Shown here piece by piece: positions 8,818 to 16,820 of a stretch of DNA of 64,000 nucleotides. This DNA comes from Microbacterium oxydans (GTDB lineage: Bacteria > Actinomycetota > Actinomycetes > Actinomycetales > Microbacteriaceae). Positions within the stretch are counted from its first letter, which is position 1. The number at the start of each line of letters is the position of its first letter. The translations under genes were made by a program, and so were the position numbers. Below the pieces are notes generated by a model. That model was not told where the DNA came from, made no database searches, and saw only the letters and a list, made by a program, of their open reading frames with translations. The DNA is taken from the NCBI RefSeq assembly GCF_000956405.1, contig NZ_JYIV01000028.1, forward strand, positions 1 to 64,000. Reading direction: 5' to 3'.

Positions 8818-9719
8818 TGCTGTACTCCTCCACGACGCCCGCCGAGAAGCGGCGCCTGTTCCGCGAACGGCTCGCCTCCGGGGAGCTGCTGCGCTTCCCC
8901 GGCGCGTTCAACCCGCTGAGCGCCCGACTGATCGAGCAGAAGGGCTTCGAGGGCGTCTACATCTCGGGCGCCGTGCTCTCCGCCGACCTCGGCCTGCCCG
9001 ACATCGGCCTCACCACGCTGACCGAGGTCGCCGGGCGGGCGAAGCAGATCGCCCGCATGACCGAGCTCCCCGCGATCGTCGACGCCGACACCGGCTTCGG
9101 CGAGCCGATGAACGTCGCGCGCACGATCCAGGAGCTGGAGGACGCCGGCCTCGCGGGAACGCACATCGAGGACCAGATCAACCCCAAGCGCTGCGGCCAC
9201 CTCGACGGCAAGTCCGTCGTGGACGAGGACACCGCGATCAAGCGCATCCGCGCGGCCGCCGATGCCCGCCGTGACGAGAACTTCCTGATCATGGCGCGCA
9301 CCGACATCCGGGCGGTCGAGGGACTGGACGCCGCGATCGACCGGGCCAAGGCGCTCGTCGACGCGGGAGCCGATGCGATCTTCCCCGAGGCCATGCGCAC
9401 GATCGGCGAGTTCGAAGCCATGGCCGAGGCGCTGGACGTGCCGATCCTGGCGAACATGACCGAGTTCGGCAAGAGCGAGCTGTTCTCCGTCGACGCTCTC
9501 CGCGATGCCGGGGTGCGCATGGTCATCTGGCCCGTGTCGCTGCTCCGGATCGCGATGGGGGCGGCGGGCCGTGCGCTCGATACGCTGAACGACGAGGGGC
9601 ACCTGACCTCGAAGCTCGGCGAGATGCAGCACCGCGCCGACCTCTACGAGCTGATCGACTACGAGTCGTACAACCACTTCGACTCGGGCGTCTTCAACTT
9701 CACCATCACGAAGGAGTGA
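8817..9719 (+). CDS. prpB: Methylisocitrate lyase
   Basis: This 300-residue member of the isocitrate lyase/PEP mutase superfamily cleaves 2-methylisocitrate to pyruvate and succinate. The catalytic loop is KRCGHLDGK (about residues 122-130), preceded by the Mg-binding segment DADTGFGEP and the region GTHIEDQ. It begins at an ATG overlapping the prpD stop and ends 2 bp before the prpC start, with the prpC ribosome-binding site AAGGAG inside its last codons. Confidence 0.95.
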   Translation: MLYSSTTPAEKRRLFRERLASGELLRFPGAFNPLSARLIEQKGFEGVYISGAVLSADLGLPDIGLTTLTEVAGRAKQIARMTELPAIVDADTGFGEPMNVARTIQELEDAGLAGTHIEDQINPKRCGHLDGKSVVDEDTAIKRIRAAADARRDENFLIMARTDIRAVEGLDAAIDRAKALVDAGADAIFPEAMRTIGEFEAMAEALDVPILANMTEFGKSELFSVDALRDAGVRMVIWPVSLLRIAMGAAGRALDTLNDEGHLTSKLGEMQHRADLYELIDYESYNHFDSGVFNFTITKE

Positions 9720-9721
9720 CC

Positions 9722-10852
9722 ATGACCGAGCCGGACATCAAGAAGGGCCTCGCGGGGGTCGTCGTCGACACGACGGCGATCTCGAAGGTCAACCCCGAGA
9801 CGAACAGCCTCCTGTACCGCGGCTATCCGGTGCAGGAGCTGGCTGACACGCAGCCGTTCGAGGCCGTCGCCTATCTGCTGTGGAACGGCGAGCTGCCGAC
9901 GCCGGAAGAGCTCGCCGCGTTCCGGCTGGAGGAGCGGAAGCACCGCGCCCTGGCCGACAACGTCAAGGCCGCGATCGACCTCGTGCCGCTCGAGGCGCAT
10001 CCGATGGACGAGGTGCGCACCGCGGTGAGCCTGATCGGCGCATCGGACCCCGAGGCCGGCGGTTCCGTGCTCGACGCCGGTGGCAGCCCCGAGCAGAATC
10101 TGGCGCGCAGCATCCGGCTGTTCGCCGCGCTGCCGGCCATCGTCGCCTACGGTCAGCGTCGCCGTCGTGGCCAGGAGCTCATCGCTCCGCGCGACGACCT
10201 CGACTACTCGGCGAACTTCCTCTGGATGACGTTCGGGGAAGAGGCCGACGACGTCGTGGTCGACGCATTCAACCGGTCGATGATCCTGTACGCCGAGCAC
10301 TCCTTCAACGCCTCGACCTTCACCGCCCGAGTGATCACCTCGACGCTGAGCGACATCTACTCGGCCGTGGTCGGTGCCATCGGCGCACTCAAGGGTCCGC
10401 TGCACGGCGGGGCCAACGAGGCCGTGCTGCACATCTTCGACGAGATCGGATCGGCGGACGCGGTGGAGGCGTGGCTCGACAAGGCCCTCGCCGAGAAGCG
10501 CAAGATCATGGGCTTCGGGCACCGCGTCTACAAGAAGGGCGACTCCCGCGTGCCGACCATGAAGGCCGCGCTCGACACCCTGGTGGAGCACTACGACCGC
10601 CCGGAGGTCGCGGCTCTGTACGACGCGCTCGAGTCGGAGTTCGTCGAGCGCAAGGGTATCTACCCGAACCTCGACTACCCCTCCGGCCCTGCCTACAACC
10701 TGATCGGATTCGACACGCTCACCTTCACGCCGCTGTTCGTCGCGGCACGCGTGACCGGGTGGACGGCCCACGTCATCGAGCAGGCCGGATCGAACGCCCT
10801 GATCCGCCCCCTGTCCTTCTACGACGGCCCGGACGAGCGGCACGTCGGCTGA
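9722..10852 (+). CDS. prpC: 2-methylcitrate synthase / citrate synthase
   Basis: This 376-residue enzyme condenses propionyl-CoA (and often acetyl-CoA) with oxaloacetate. Catalytic residues are visible in LKGPLHGGANE (active-site His), the signature GFGHRVYKKGDSR (His) and NLDYPSGPAYNLIG (Asp). Its size matches short prokaryotic PrpC rather than hexameric GltA. The ATG at 9722 is preferred over GTG 9716 because AAGGAG (9711-9716) is correctly spaced. It closes the prp operon; a palindromic repeat starts 10 bp after the stop. Confidence 0.94.
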   Translation: MTEPDIKKGLAGVVVDTTAISKVNPETNSLLYRGYPVQELADTQPFEAVAYLLWNGELPTPEELAAFRLEERKHRALADNVKAAIDLVPLEAHPMDEVRTAVSLIGASDPEAGGSVLDAGGSPEQNLARSIRLFAALPAIVAYGQRRRRGQELIAPRDDLDYSANFLWMTFGEEADDVVVDAFNRSMILYAEHSFNASTFTARVITSTLSDIYSAVVGAIGALKGPLHGGANEAVLHIFDEIGSADAVEAWLDKALAEKRKIMGFGHRVYKKGDSRVPTMKAALDTLVEHYDRPEVAALYDALESEFVERKGIYPNLDYPSGPAYNLIGFDTLTFTPLFVAARVTGWTAHVIEQAGSNALIRPLSFYDGPDERHVG

Positions 10853-10862
10853 CACACCGCCC

Positions 10863-10920
10863 TTCGAATCGCGCAACTGGTTCCATCTCCGCCCGGGATG
10901 GAACCATTTGCGCGATTCGA
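10863..10920. repeat. Intergenic palindrome, copy 2 of 7
   Basis: The left arm (10863-10887: TTCGAATCGCGCAACTGG then TTCCATC) pairs with the right arm 10897-10920. A single C/T mismatch occurs in the variable part (AACTGG against CCATTT). The inner arms TTCCATC/GATGGAA are intact. It starts 10 bp after the prpC stop and probably ends the prp transcript or protects its 3' end. Confidence 0.9.
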
Positions 10921-11026
10921 CCGTGTAGCGCCCCGGAGGCCCCTCGGTCAAGGTAGGTGCGGCGAACTCGGCGACGGGAGTAGGACAGACCGGGGACGGA
11001 AGCACGTCCCGCACGAAGGAGGGTTC

Positions 11027-12502
11027 ATGTCCGCATCCGACACCGCCGTCAAGGAGGTCAGGTCGCTCGTCCCCGCACGCATGGACCGGCTGCCATGGTC
11101 GCGATTCCACTGGTTGATCGTCGTCGGGCTCGGCTTCTCGTGGATCCTCGACGGCCTCGAGGTGCAGATCGTCGCCGCGAACGGCTATGCCGCGACCCTC
11201 GGGATGGGGCCAGCCGAGGTGGGGCTCGCCGGCACGTGCTACCTGCTCGGTCAGGTCTTCGGCGCGCTCTTCTTCGGTCGCCTCACCGACCGTCTCGGAC
11301 GTAAGAAGCTCTTCCTCGTCTCGCTCGCCGTGTACCTCGTGGGGTCAGCGGTCGCCGGACTGGCCTTCGCGCCGTGGTTCTTCTACATCTGGCGGTTCGT
11401 GGCCGGTGCCGGCATCGGCGGCGAGTACGCGGCCATCAACTCGGCGATCGACGAGATCATCCCGGCCCGTTACCGCGGACGTGTCGACATCGCGATCAAC
11501 GGCACCTACTGGGGCGGTGCGGCGCTGGGTGCCGTGGCGAACGTGTTCTTCCTGAACACCGACATCCTCCCCGAGGACATCGGGTGGAGGCTCAGCTTCT
11601 TCCTCGGGCCCATCCTCGGGCTGCTGCTCATCTACATGCGCCGGCACATCCCGGAGAGCCCGCGCTGGCAGATGACCCACGGGCGCGAAGAGGCCGCCGA
11701 GCGCAACGTCGACGAGATCGAGGAGCGCATCCGCAAGGAGGGCAAGACGATCCCGCCCGTCGACGAGAGCAAGGCCATCACGGTCAAGGAGTACGGCCGC
11801 GTGCCGTTCCTCGTGATCGCGAAGGTGTTGTTCAAGAAGTACCCGCGGCGCACGCTGGTGGGCATCACGATGATGGTGACGCAGTCCTTCCTGTACAACG
11901 CGATCTTCTTCACGTACGCGCTCGTGCTGGAGAACTTCTACGACACCCCGCCGGCCTCGGCGTCGCAGTACTTCATCGTGTTCGCGGTCGGGAACCTCGC
12001 GGGGGCGCTCATCCTCGGCCACTTCTTCGACACCTGGGGTCGCCGTCGCATGCTGTTCGGCACCTACATGCTCGCCGGACTGATCCTGCTGGTCAGCGCC
12101 TTCCTGTTCAACGCGGGAGTGCTGAACGCGGCGACGCACACGGCGTTCTGGTGTGCCTCGTTCTTCTTCGCGTCGGCCGGAGCATCGGCGGCCTACCTGA
12201 CGGTCAGCGAGATCTTCCCGCTGGAGTTGCGCAGCCAGGTCATCTCCTACATCTTCTCGATCGGACAGCTCGTCGGCGCGATCGCTCCGGTGCTCTACGG
12301 TGCCCTGATCGGGCAGAGCGCCGAGAGCGGCGACCGCGGCCCGCTCTTCTGGGGCTACGTGCTCGGTGCGTCGATCATGATGTTCGGCGGCATCGTCTGC
12401 GGCGTCTTCGGGGTGAGCGCTGCGGGCAAGTCGCTGGAGGACATCGCGGATCCGCTCTCGCTGGTCGAGAAGGAGAAGAAGGGGAAGGCGAGCCGCGCGT
12501 AG
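11027..12502 (+). CDS. MFS transporter (sugar-porter/SV2-like)
   Basis: This is a 491-residue major facilitator with 12 predicted membrane helices. It shows motif A as GRLTDRLGRKKLF (about residues 83-95), the RHIPESPRW motif at the end of the first six-helix half, and a second motif-A-like GHFFDTWGRRRML. The C-terminal tail is charged (EKEKKGKASRA). The ATG at 11027 has a strong GAAGGAGGG site 5 bp upstream. It follows prpC by 174 bp across a palindromic repeat, so it may be transcribed separately. A carboxylate or sugar substrate is possible; nothing identifies it. Confidence 0.88.
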   Translation: MSASDTAVKEVRSLVPARMDRLPWSRFHWLIVVGLGFSWILDGLEVQIVAANGYAATLGMGPAEVGLAGTCYLLGQVFGALFFGRLTDRLGRKKLFLVSLAVYLVGSAVAGLAFAPWFFYIWRFVAGAGIGGEYAAINSAIDEIIPARYRGRVDIAINGTYWGGAALGAVANVFFLNTDILPEDIGWRLSFFLGPILGLLLIYMRRHIPESPRWQMTHGREEAAERNVDEIEERIRKEGKTIPPVDESKAITVKEYGRVPFLVIAKVLFKKYPRRTLVGITMMVTQSFLYNAIFFTYALVLENFYDTPPASASQYFIVFAVGNLAGALILGHFFDTWGRRRMLFGTYMLAGLILLVSAFLFNAGVLNAATHTAFWCASFFFASAGASAAYLTVSEIFPLELRSQVISYIFSIGQLVGAIAPVLYGALIGQSAESGDRGPLFWGYVLGASIMMFGGIVCGVFGVSAAGKSLEDIADPLSLVEKEKKGKASRA

Positions 12503-12512
12503 GGGCACCGCC

Positions 12513-12545
12513 CGACCGGCGCGGCGAGTGTCGCGGCGCCGGTCG
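12513..12545. terminator. Bidirectional GC-rich hairpin between convergent genes
   Basis: CGACCGGCGC (12513-12522) pairs with GCGCCGGTCG (12536-12545), leaving a 13-nt loop, between the MFS gene and the converging DJ-1 gene. There is no U-tract, as is common in actinobacteria. Confidence 0.6.
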
Positions 12546-12551
12546 TGCTCA

Positions 12552-13217
12552 TCAGGCGAGCGCGGCCACGAGCGCCCGAGCTGCGGATGCCGAGGACTGC
12601 GGGTTCTGACCGGTGATGAGCTGTCCGTCGATCACGGTGTGATCGCTCCACGGGGCTGCGATGTCGAGCTCGGCGCCGCGGGCACGCAGTTCGCTCTCGA
12701 GCAGGAAGGGGGCGCGGTCGGCGAGGCCGCCGATGCGCTCCTCCTCGTCGGTGAACCCGGTGATGCGGCGACCGGCCACGATCGATTCTCCGGCCGCGGT
12801 GCGGGCGGGAAGCAGGGCGGCCAATCCGTGGCAGACGGCCGCGAGCGGGCGGCCGGCGGCGAGCGTCGCCGTGATCAGCGCGGCCGAGTCCTCGTCGACC
12901 GCGAGGTCCTGCATCGGACCGTGCCCACCGGGGTAGTAGACGGCGTCGTAGTCCGCGGGATCGACGTCGGCCAGGACCAGCGGGGCGGCGAGCTGATCGA
13001 TCGTGGCTATCGCTTCGGCGTCGCCCTCGGAGAGGCTGGACGCATCGGCGACGGGGGCGACACCGCCCGGGGTCGCGAACGACACCGAGTGACCCGCATC
13101 GCGCAACGCGCGATAGGGAGTGAGCAGCTCCTCGGCCCAGTAACCGGTCGGGTGCGCGGTGCCGTCGGTGAGGGTCCAGGTGCGGGCGGCGGTGACGACG
13201 AAGAGAACAGAGGACAT
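12552..13217 (-). CDS. DJ-1/PfpI family protein (type 1 glutamine amidotransferase-like)
   Basis: This 221-residue member of the DJ-1/PfpI superfamily has the nucleophile-elbow Cys in AAVCHGLAA (about residue 128) and the preceding YYPGGHGPMQDL loop. It is close to the Hsp31/HchA group, which act as deglycases, holdases or hydratases of reactive aldehydes. The ATG at 13217 is chosen because MSSVLFVVT starts the first beta strand; longer frames have no support. It is divergent from a LysR gene, the likely regulator, across 94 bp. Confidence 0.88.
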   Translation of the reverse strand: MSSVLFVVTAARTWTLTDGTAHPTGYWAEELLTPYRALRDAGHSVSFATPGGVAPVADASSLSEGDAEAIATIDQLAAPLVLADVDPADYDAVYYPGGHGPMQDLAVDEDSAALITATLAAGRPLAAVCHGLAALLPARTAAGESIVAGRRITGFTDEEERIGGLADRAPFLLESELRARGAELDIAAPWSDHTVIDGQLITGQNPQSSASAARALVAALA

Positions 13218-13292
13218 GCGTGCTCCAGAGGGGTCAGACGGCAGACGCCGTGCGGATGCGATATCGAGGACAACGGACAACTCTCGCATCCG

Positions 13293-13325
13293 ATTCCGAT
13301 AGATTTCCGATATGAGCGATCGGAA
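13293..13325 (+). promoter_or_regulatory. LysR operator overlapping the lysR start codon
   Basis: TTCCGAT (13305-13311) and ATCGGAA (13319-13325) form a 7+7+7 inverted repeat centred on the ATG. A further TTCCGAT-like unit lies at 13294-13300. The -10 candidate TAGATT (13300-13305) ends six bases before the ATG, so binding would block both transcription and translation of lysR. Confidence 0.6.
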
Positions 13326-14205
13326 TATCGATGGATTGCGTGACCTCGCCCTGTGGCGCACCTTCCTCGCCGCCCACCGCTCCGGGTCCGTGTCGGCGGC
13401 GGCACGCACGCTGGGGGTCGCCCAGTCCTCGGTGACGACGCAGCTGCAGGCTCTGGAGCGGAGCATCGGGGAACCTCTCTTCGTCCGTCACGCGCGCGGG
13501 ATCCTCCCGACGCCTCGCGCCGATGACCTGGCTGCGCGCCTGTCCGGTCCGCTCGACGCCCTCGCTCTCGCCCTCGGAAGCCCGTCGCCGACCGAGGCTC
13601 CCCCGGTGCGCATCGGCGGTGCAGCAGAGTTCGTCGAGCGGGTGCTGATGCCCGCGCTGGCGCCGATGATCGCGGAGGGGCAACGGATCACGGTCGCCGC
13701 CGGGCTCGCGGAAGACCTGCTCGATCAGCTCCGTGCTGGAAGCCTCGACCTCGTGATCTCCGCCGTCCGACCGAAGGGCCGCGCCCTCCCTTCTGCGGCC
13801 CTCGTCGATGAGGACTTCGTGCTCGTCGCGGCCCCTTCCCTCGGTCTGGCTCCTTCGTCCGCGCTCGCACCGGGCGACCTCGACACCGTCCCCCTTCTCG
13901 CCTACGCCCACGACGTGCCGATCCTGCGGCGGTACTGGCGGCATGCGTTCGGCATTCGGCTCGAGCGCGAGCCCACCCTGATCGTGTCCGACCTCCGGGC
14001 GCTCGCCGCCGCAGCCGTCGCCGGAGCGGGCATCACGGTGCTGCCGACCTATCTGATCACCGAGGAGCTCGCCGACGGTCGGCTGGTCGTTCTGCGCGAG
14101 ACCGACGATCCGCCGATCAACACCCTCTACCTGGTGCGCCGGCCGGGTCCGCTCACCGAAGCGGTGGCTGAGATCGATCGGGCACTCCGGGCCGTCGTGG
14201 TGTGA
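13312..14205 (+). CDS. LysR-family transcription regulator
   Basis: This is a 297-residue LysR regulator. The N-terminal winged helix is clear (SGSVSAAARTLGVAQSSVTT, about residues 24-43, then LERSIGEPLFVRHARG). The C-terminal periplasmic-binding-like effector domain spans about residues 95-290. It is divergent from the DJ-1/PfpI gene. A TTCCGAT inverted repeat spans the start codon and suggests autoregulation. The effector is unknown. Confidence 0.92.
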   Translation: MSDRNIDGLRDLALWRTFLAAHRSGSVSAAARTLGVAQSSVTTQLQALERSIGEPLFVRHARGILPTPRADDLAARLSGPLDALALALGSPSPTEAPPVRIGGAAEFVERVLMPALAPMIAEGQRITVAAGLAEDLLDQLRAGSLDLVISAVRPKGRALPSAALVDEDFVLVAAPSLGLAPSSALAPGDLDTVPLLAYAHDVPILRRYWRHAFGIRLEREPTLIVSDLRALAAAAVAGAGITVLPTYLITEELADGRLVVLRETDDPPINTLYLVRRPGPLTEAVAEIDRALRAVVV

Positions 14206-14227
14206 CGGGTGCCGAGGGGACGGGGCG

Positions 14228-14812
14228 TCAGCGGGCCAGCCAGCTCCGCAGCGACCGGGTCACGAACGGAAGCACCCAGTACGCCATGATCGGCGTGAGC
14301 ACGAGAGTCGTGACGAGCACCCGGAGCCAGATCGGCAGCTCGTTCCATCCCGGGACCGGGCTCATGGCGTAGGTGAAGGCGAGATTCACGGGGAAGAAGC
14401 CCAACCAGATCGACGTCGCCTGCTTCCAGCGCGGCGGAGCAGGTGCGACTGTGACCGTCTCGGTGGTGCCGTCGGTCGAGGGGAGCGTGATCGTCCCGGT
14501 GGTCGGCTCGTCGAACCAGCCCTCGATCCCGGTGCGGCGCTTGGAGCGCTCGCTGCGCACGAAACCTTCACCCATCGACAGCCACCATGCCCGCTCGGCC
14601 GACTGCTCCCAGGCGGTGAGGGAGTCCTCGCTCGCGAAGCGGTAGAGCATGTGCCAGACCTGCGAGTCCTCGCCGGCGCGCACCCATCCCGAGCCGAGGA
14701 AGCCCGGATACTTCGTCGCGAGGTTCACCCCCGTCTGCACCCAGGCGGTCGCCTCGACGATGCGCTCGGGGTCGACTTCGCGGCGGATGGACACGGTGAG
14801 GGGTTCGGACAT
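14228..14812 (-). CDS. Antibiotic biosynthesis monooxygenase-like (ABM) membrane protein
   Basis: This 194-residue protein has an N-terminal dimeric alpha/beta-barrel ABM domain (about residues 1-100; LTVSIRREVDPERIVEATAW and the WHMLYRFASEDSL strand). A C-terminal segment carries two membrane helices: TSIWLGFFPVNLAFTYAMS, then WLRVLVTTLVLTPIMAYWVL. This architecture matches the COG3224 group of uncharacterised membrane-anchored ABM proteins. It is a single gene, converging on the LysR gene with a 22-bp gap. No function is established. Confidence 0.85.
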   Translation of the reverse strand: MSEPLTVSIRREVDPERIVEATAWVQTGVNLATKYPGFLGSGWVRAGEDSQVWHMLYRFASEDSLTAWEQSAERAWWLSMGEGFVRSERSKRRTGIEGWFDEPTTGTITLPSTDGTTETVTVAPAPPRWKQATSIWLGFFPVNLAFTYAMSPVPGWNELPIWLRVLVTTLVLTPIMAYWVLPFVTRSLRSWLAR

Positions 14813-14922
14813 GGTGCGGTCCTCGGGGAACGGGCGCCAGGGGTGAGGGCGCCGAAGCGGATGCGCCAGGGTGACGGCGCACCGTCGATTCTAATTCGGT
14901 TGCGGGAGCCGGAGCTTTTGGT

Positions 14923-14981
14923 TTCGAATCGCGCAGATGGTTCCATCTCGGCCCCGAAAGCAACCATTTGCGCGATTCGAA
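14923..14981. repeat. Intergenic palindrome, copy 3 of 7
   Basis: TTCGAATCGCGCAGATGG (14923-14940) pairs with CCATTTGCGCGATTCGAA (14964-14981) with one G/T position (AGATGG against CCATTT). The inner TTCC arm is retained on the left only. This is the only copy not directly behind a stop codon: it lies 110 bp upstream of the ABM start. Confidence 0.9.
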
Positions 14982-15006
14982 GGTCGGTCTGCCCCGATAC
15001 AGAGAG

Positions 15007-15036
15007 GACCCCCGCCGACCCGATTCGGCGGGGGTC
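15007..15036. terminator. Strong hairpin without an assigned upstream gene
   Basis: GACCCCCGCCGA (15007-15018) pairs perfectly with TCGGCGGGGGTC (15025-15036) around a 6-nt loop. Neither neighbouring gene ends here, so it may terminate an unannotated transcript, insulate the two divergent promoters, or act as a leader element of mmsA. Confidence 0.55.
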
Positions 15037-15294
15037 TCGCGGCGTGGGAGCCGCGCCGGGAGCGAGAACGCTCACCGTGCGCGCGGTAGACGTGACACCC
15101 GATCCGGTCTGAGTCTCTGTCCGCGCATCTGCAGTTGTACTCGGCGGAGATGACCGGCCGGTGAACGCGGGGCGAACACCCTCGGCCGCTGCCGGAGAGG
15201 CGAAGCGAGGAGATGCAAGGATGTCCTAGTAAATATCCGGTCCTCCGAGTAAACTCCCCATTGTGCCAACGACGGCACGGAGGGACGTCACACA

Positions 15295-16794
15295 ATGACT
15301 CGTACTATCCCGCACTTCGTGGGCGGATCGCTTCTCACTCCCGACTCGGGCCGCTTCGCCGACGTGTTCGATCCGAGCTCCGGCGCTGTCCAGGCTCGGG
15401 TTCCGCTCGCCTCGGCGGATGAGGTGCGCCAAGTGATCGCGAACGCCGAAGAGGCCCAGGTGGCGTGGGCAGCGACCAACCCGCAGAAGCGCGCCCGCGT
15501 CCTCCTGCGGTTCCTCGACCTCGTGCAGCAGGAGATGACCTCGCTCGCCGAACTCCTCGCGAGCGAGCACGGCAAGACCGTCGACGACGCCAAGGGCGAC
15601 ATCCAGCGCGGGCTCGAGGTCATCGAGTTCTCCGCCGGAGCCCCGCACCTGCTCAAGGGCGAGTACTCCACCGGGGCCGGGGCGGGCATCGACGTGTACT
15701 CGATGCGGCAGCCGCTCGGGGTTGTCGCCGCGATCACGCCCTTCAACTTCCCCGCCATGATCCCGCTGTGGAAGGCCGGTCCCGCGCTCGCCGCCGGCAA
15801 CGCGGTGGTGCTCAAGCCCAGCGAGCGCGACCCCTCGGTGCCGGTGCGCCTCGCCGAGCTGTTCCTCGAAGCGGGGCTGCCCGCCGGCGTCCTCAACGTG
15901 GTGCACGGCGACAAGGAGGCGGTCGACACGCTGCTCACCGACGACCGGATCCGCGCGGTCGGCTTCGTCGGGTCCACGCCCATCGCGGAGTACATCTACG
16001 CCACCGCGGCCGCTCACGGCAAGCGGGCGCAGTGCTTCGGCGGTGCCAAGAACCACATGATCGTGATGCCCGACGCCGACCTCGACCAGGCCGTCGACGC
16101 CCTCATCGGCGCCGGCTACGGCTCCGCGGGGGAGCGGTGCATGGCCATCTCCGTCGCTGTTCCGGTCGGTGAGGAGACCGCTGATGCCCTCGCCGCCAAG
16201 CTCACCGAACGTGTCGCCCAGCTGCGGGTCGGGCCGTCCCTCGCCGCGGACGTCGACTACGGGCCGCTGGTCACGCGGGCGGCCGTCGACCGGGTCGAGG
16301 GCTACATCCAGCAGGGGATCGACGAGGGTGCGACGCTGCTCGCCGACGGTCGCGGCTTCACGGTCGAAGGGCACGAAGAGGGCTTCTATCTCGGACCGAC
16401 GCTGTTCGACCACGTCACGACCGACATGGCGATCTACCGCGAGGAGATCTTCGGCCCCGTGCTCGTGATCGCCCGCGCCGCCGATTACGAGGAGGCGCTG
16501 CGCATGGCCTCGGAGCACGAGTACGGCAACGGGGTCGCCATCTTCACCCGCGACGGCGACGCGGCTCGTGACTTCGCCGCCCGCGTCGAGGTCGGGATGG
16601 TCGGGGTGAACGTGCCGATCCCCGTGCCGATCGCCTACTACACGTTCGGCGGTTGGAAGCGCAGCGGTTTCGGCGACCTCAACCAGCACGGCGCCGACGC
16701 CTTCCGCTTCTACACGAAGACCAAGACCGTGACGAGCCGCTGGCCGTCGGGGATCCGCGAGGGCGCCAGCTTCGTCATCCCCACCATGCACTGA
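15295..16794 (+). CDS. mmsA: CoA-acylating methylmalonate-semialdehyde dehydrogenase
   Basis: This 499-residue aldehyde dehydrogenase converts methylmalonate semialdehyde, NAD+ and CoA to propionyl-CoA and CO2, the last step of valine (and myo-inositol) breakdown. MmsA-specific marks are TPFNFPAMIPLW (about residues 148-159), FVGSTPIAEYIY, CFGGAKNHMIVMPDADLDQ and the catalytic Cys in GSAGERCMAIS (about residue 282). The usual second Glu of ordinary ALDHs is absent at GGAKN, as expected for acylating members. It is first of four valine-catabolic genes and is followed by the acyl-CoA dehydrogenase after 26 bp. Confidence 0.95.
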   Translation: MTRTIPHFVGGSLLTPDSGRFADVFDPSSGAVQARVPLASADEVRQVIANAEEAQVAWAATNPQKRARVLLRFLDLVQQEMTSLAELLASEHGKTVDDAKGDIQRGLEVIEFSAGAPHLLKGEYSTGAGAGIDVYSMRQPLGVVAAITPFNFPAMIPLWKAGPALAAGNAVVLKPSERDPSVPVRLAELFLEAGLPAGVLNVVHGDKEAVDTLLTDDRIRAVGFVGSTPIAEYIYATAAAHGKRAQCFGGAKNHMIVMPDADLDQAVDALIGAGYGSAGERCMAISVAVPVGEETADALAAKLTERVAQLRVGPSLAADVDYGPLVTRAAVDRVEGYIQQGIDEGATLLADGRGFTVEGHEEGFYLGPTLFDHVTTDMAIYREEIFGPVLVIARAADYEEALRMASEHEYGNGVAIFTRDGDAARDFAARVEVGMVGVNVPIPVPIAYYTFGGWKRSGFGDLNQHGADAFRFYTKTKTVTSRWPSGIREGASFVIPTMH

Positions 16795-16820
16795 TCCGGA
16801 AACTCCCACAAGGAAAAGCG

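Larger units (their letters stand above)
14813..15294. other. 482-bp divergent intergenic region
   Basis: This spacer lies between the starts of the ABM gene and mmsA and is the longest non-coding stretch in the window. It contains palindrome copy 3 (14923-14981), a strong hairpin (15007-15036) and, near mmsA, the short inverted repeat GTGCC-6-GGCAC (15263-15278) and the AGGGA ribosome-binding region. The open frames here have no family resemblance and I regard them as non-coding. Two terminator-like hairpins upstream of both genes suggest an unrecognised small transcript or a read-through barrier. Confidence 0.6.

Noticed and set aside
14921..14935. TTCGAATC of the palindromes as a tRNA 3' remnant or attachment site
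   Set aside because: The match is limited to the T-loop core; no tRNA gene, CCA end or integrase is nearby, and the symmetry of the element explains the sequence.
14725..15295. Open frames in the 482-bp mmsA spacer (116, 134 and 153 codons)
   Set aside because: They cross the palindromes, lack ribosome-binding sites and show no known domain.
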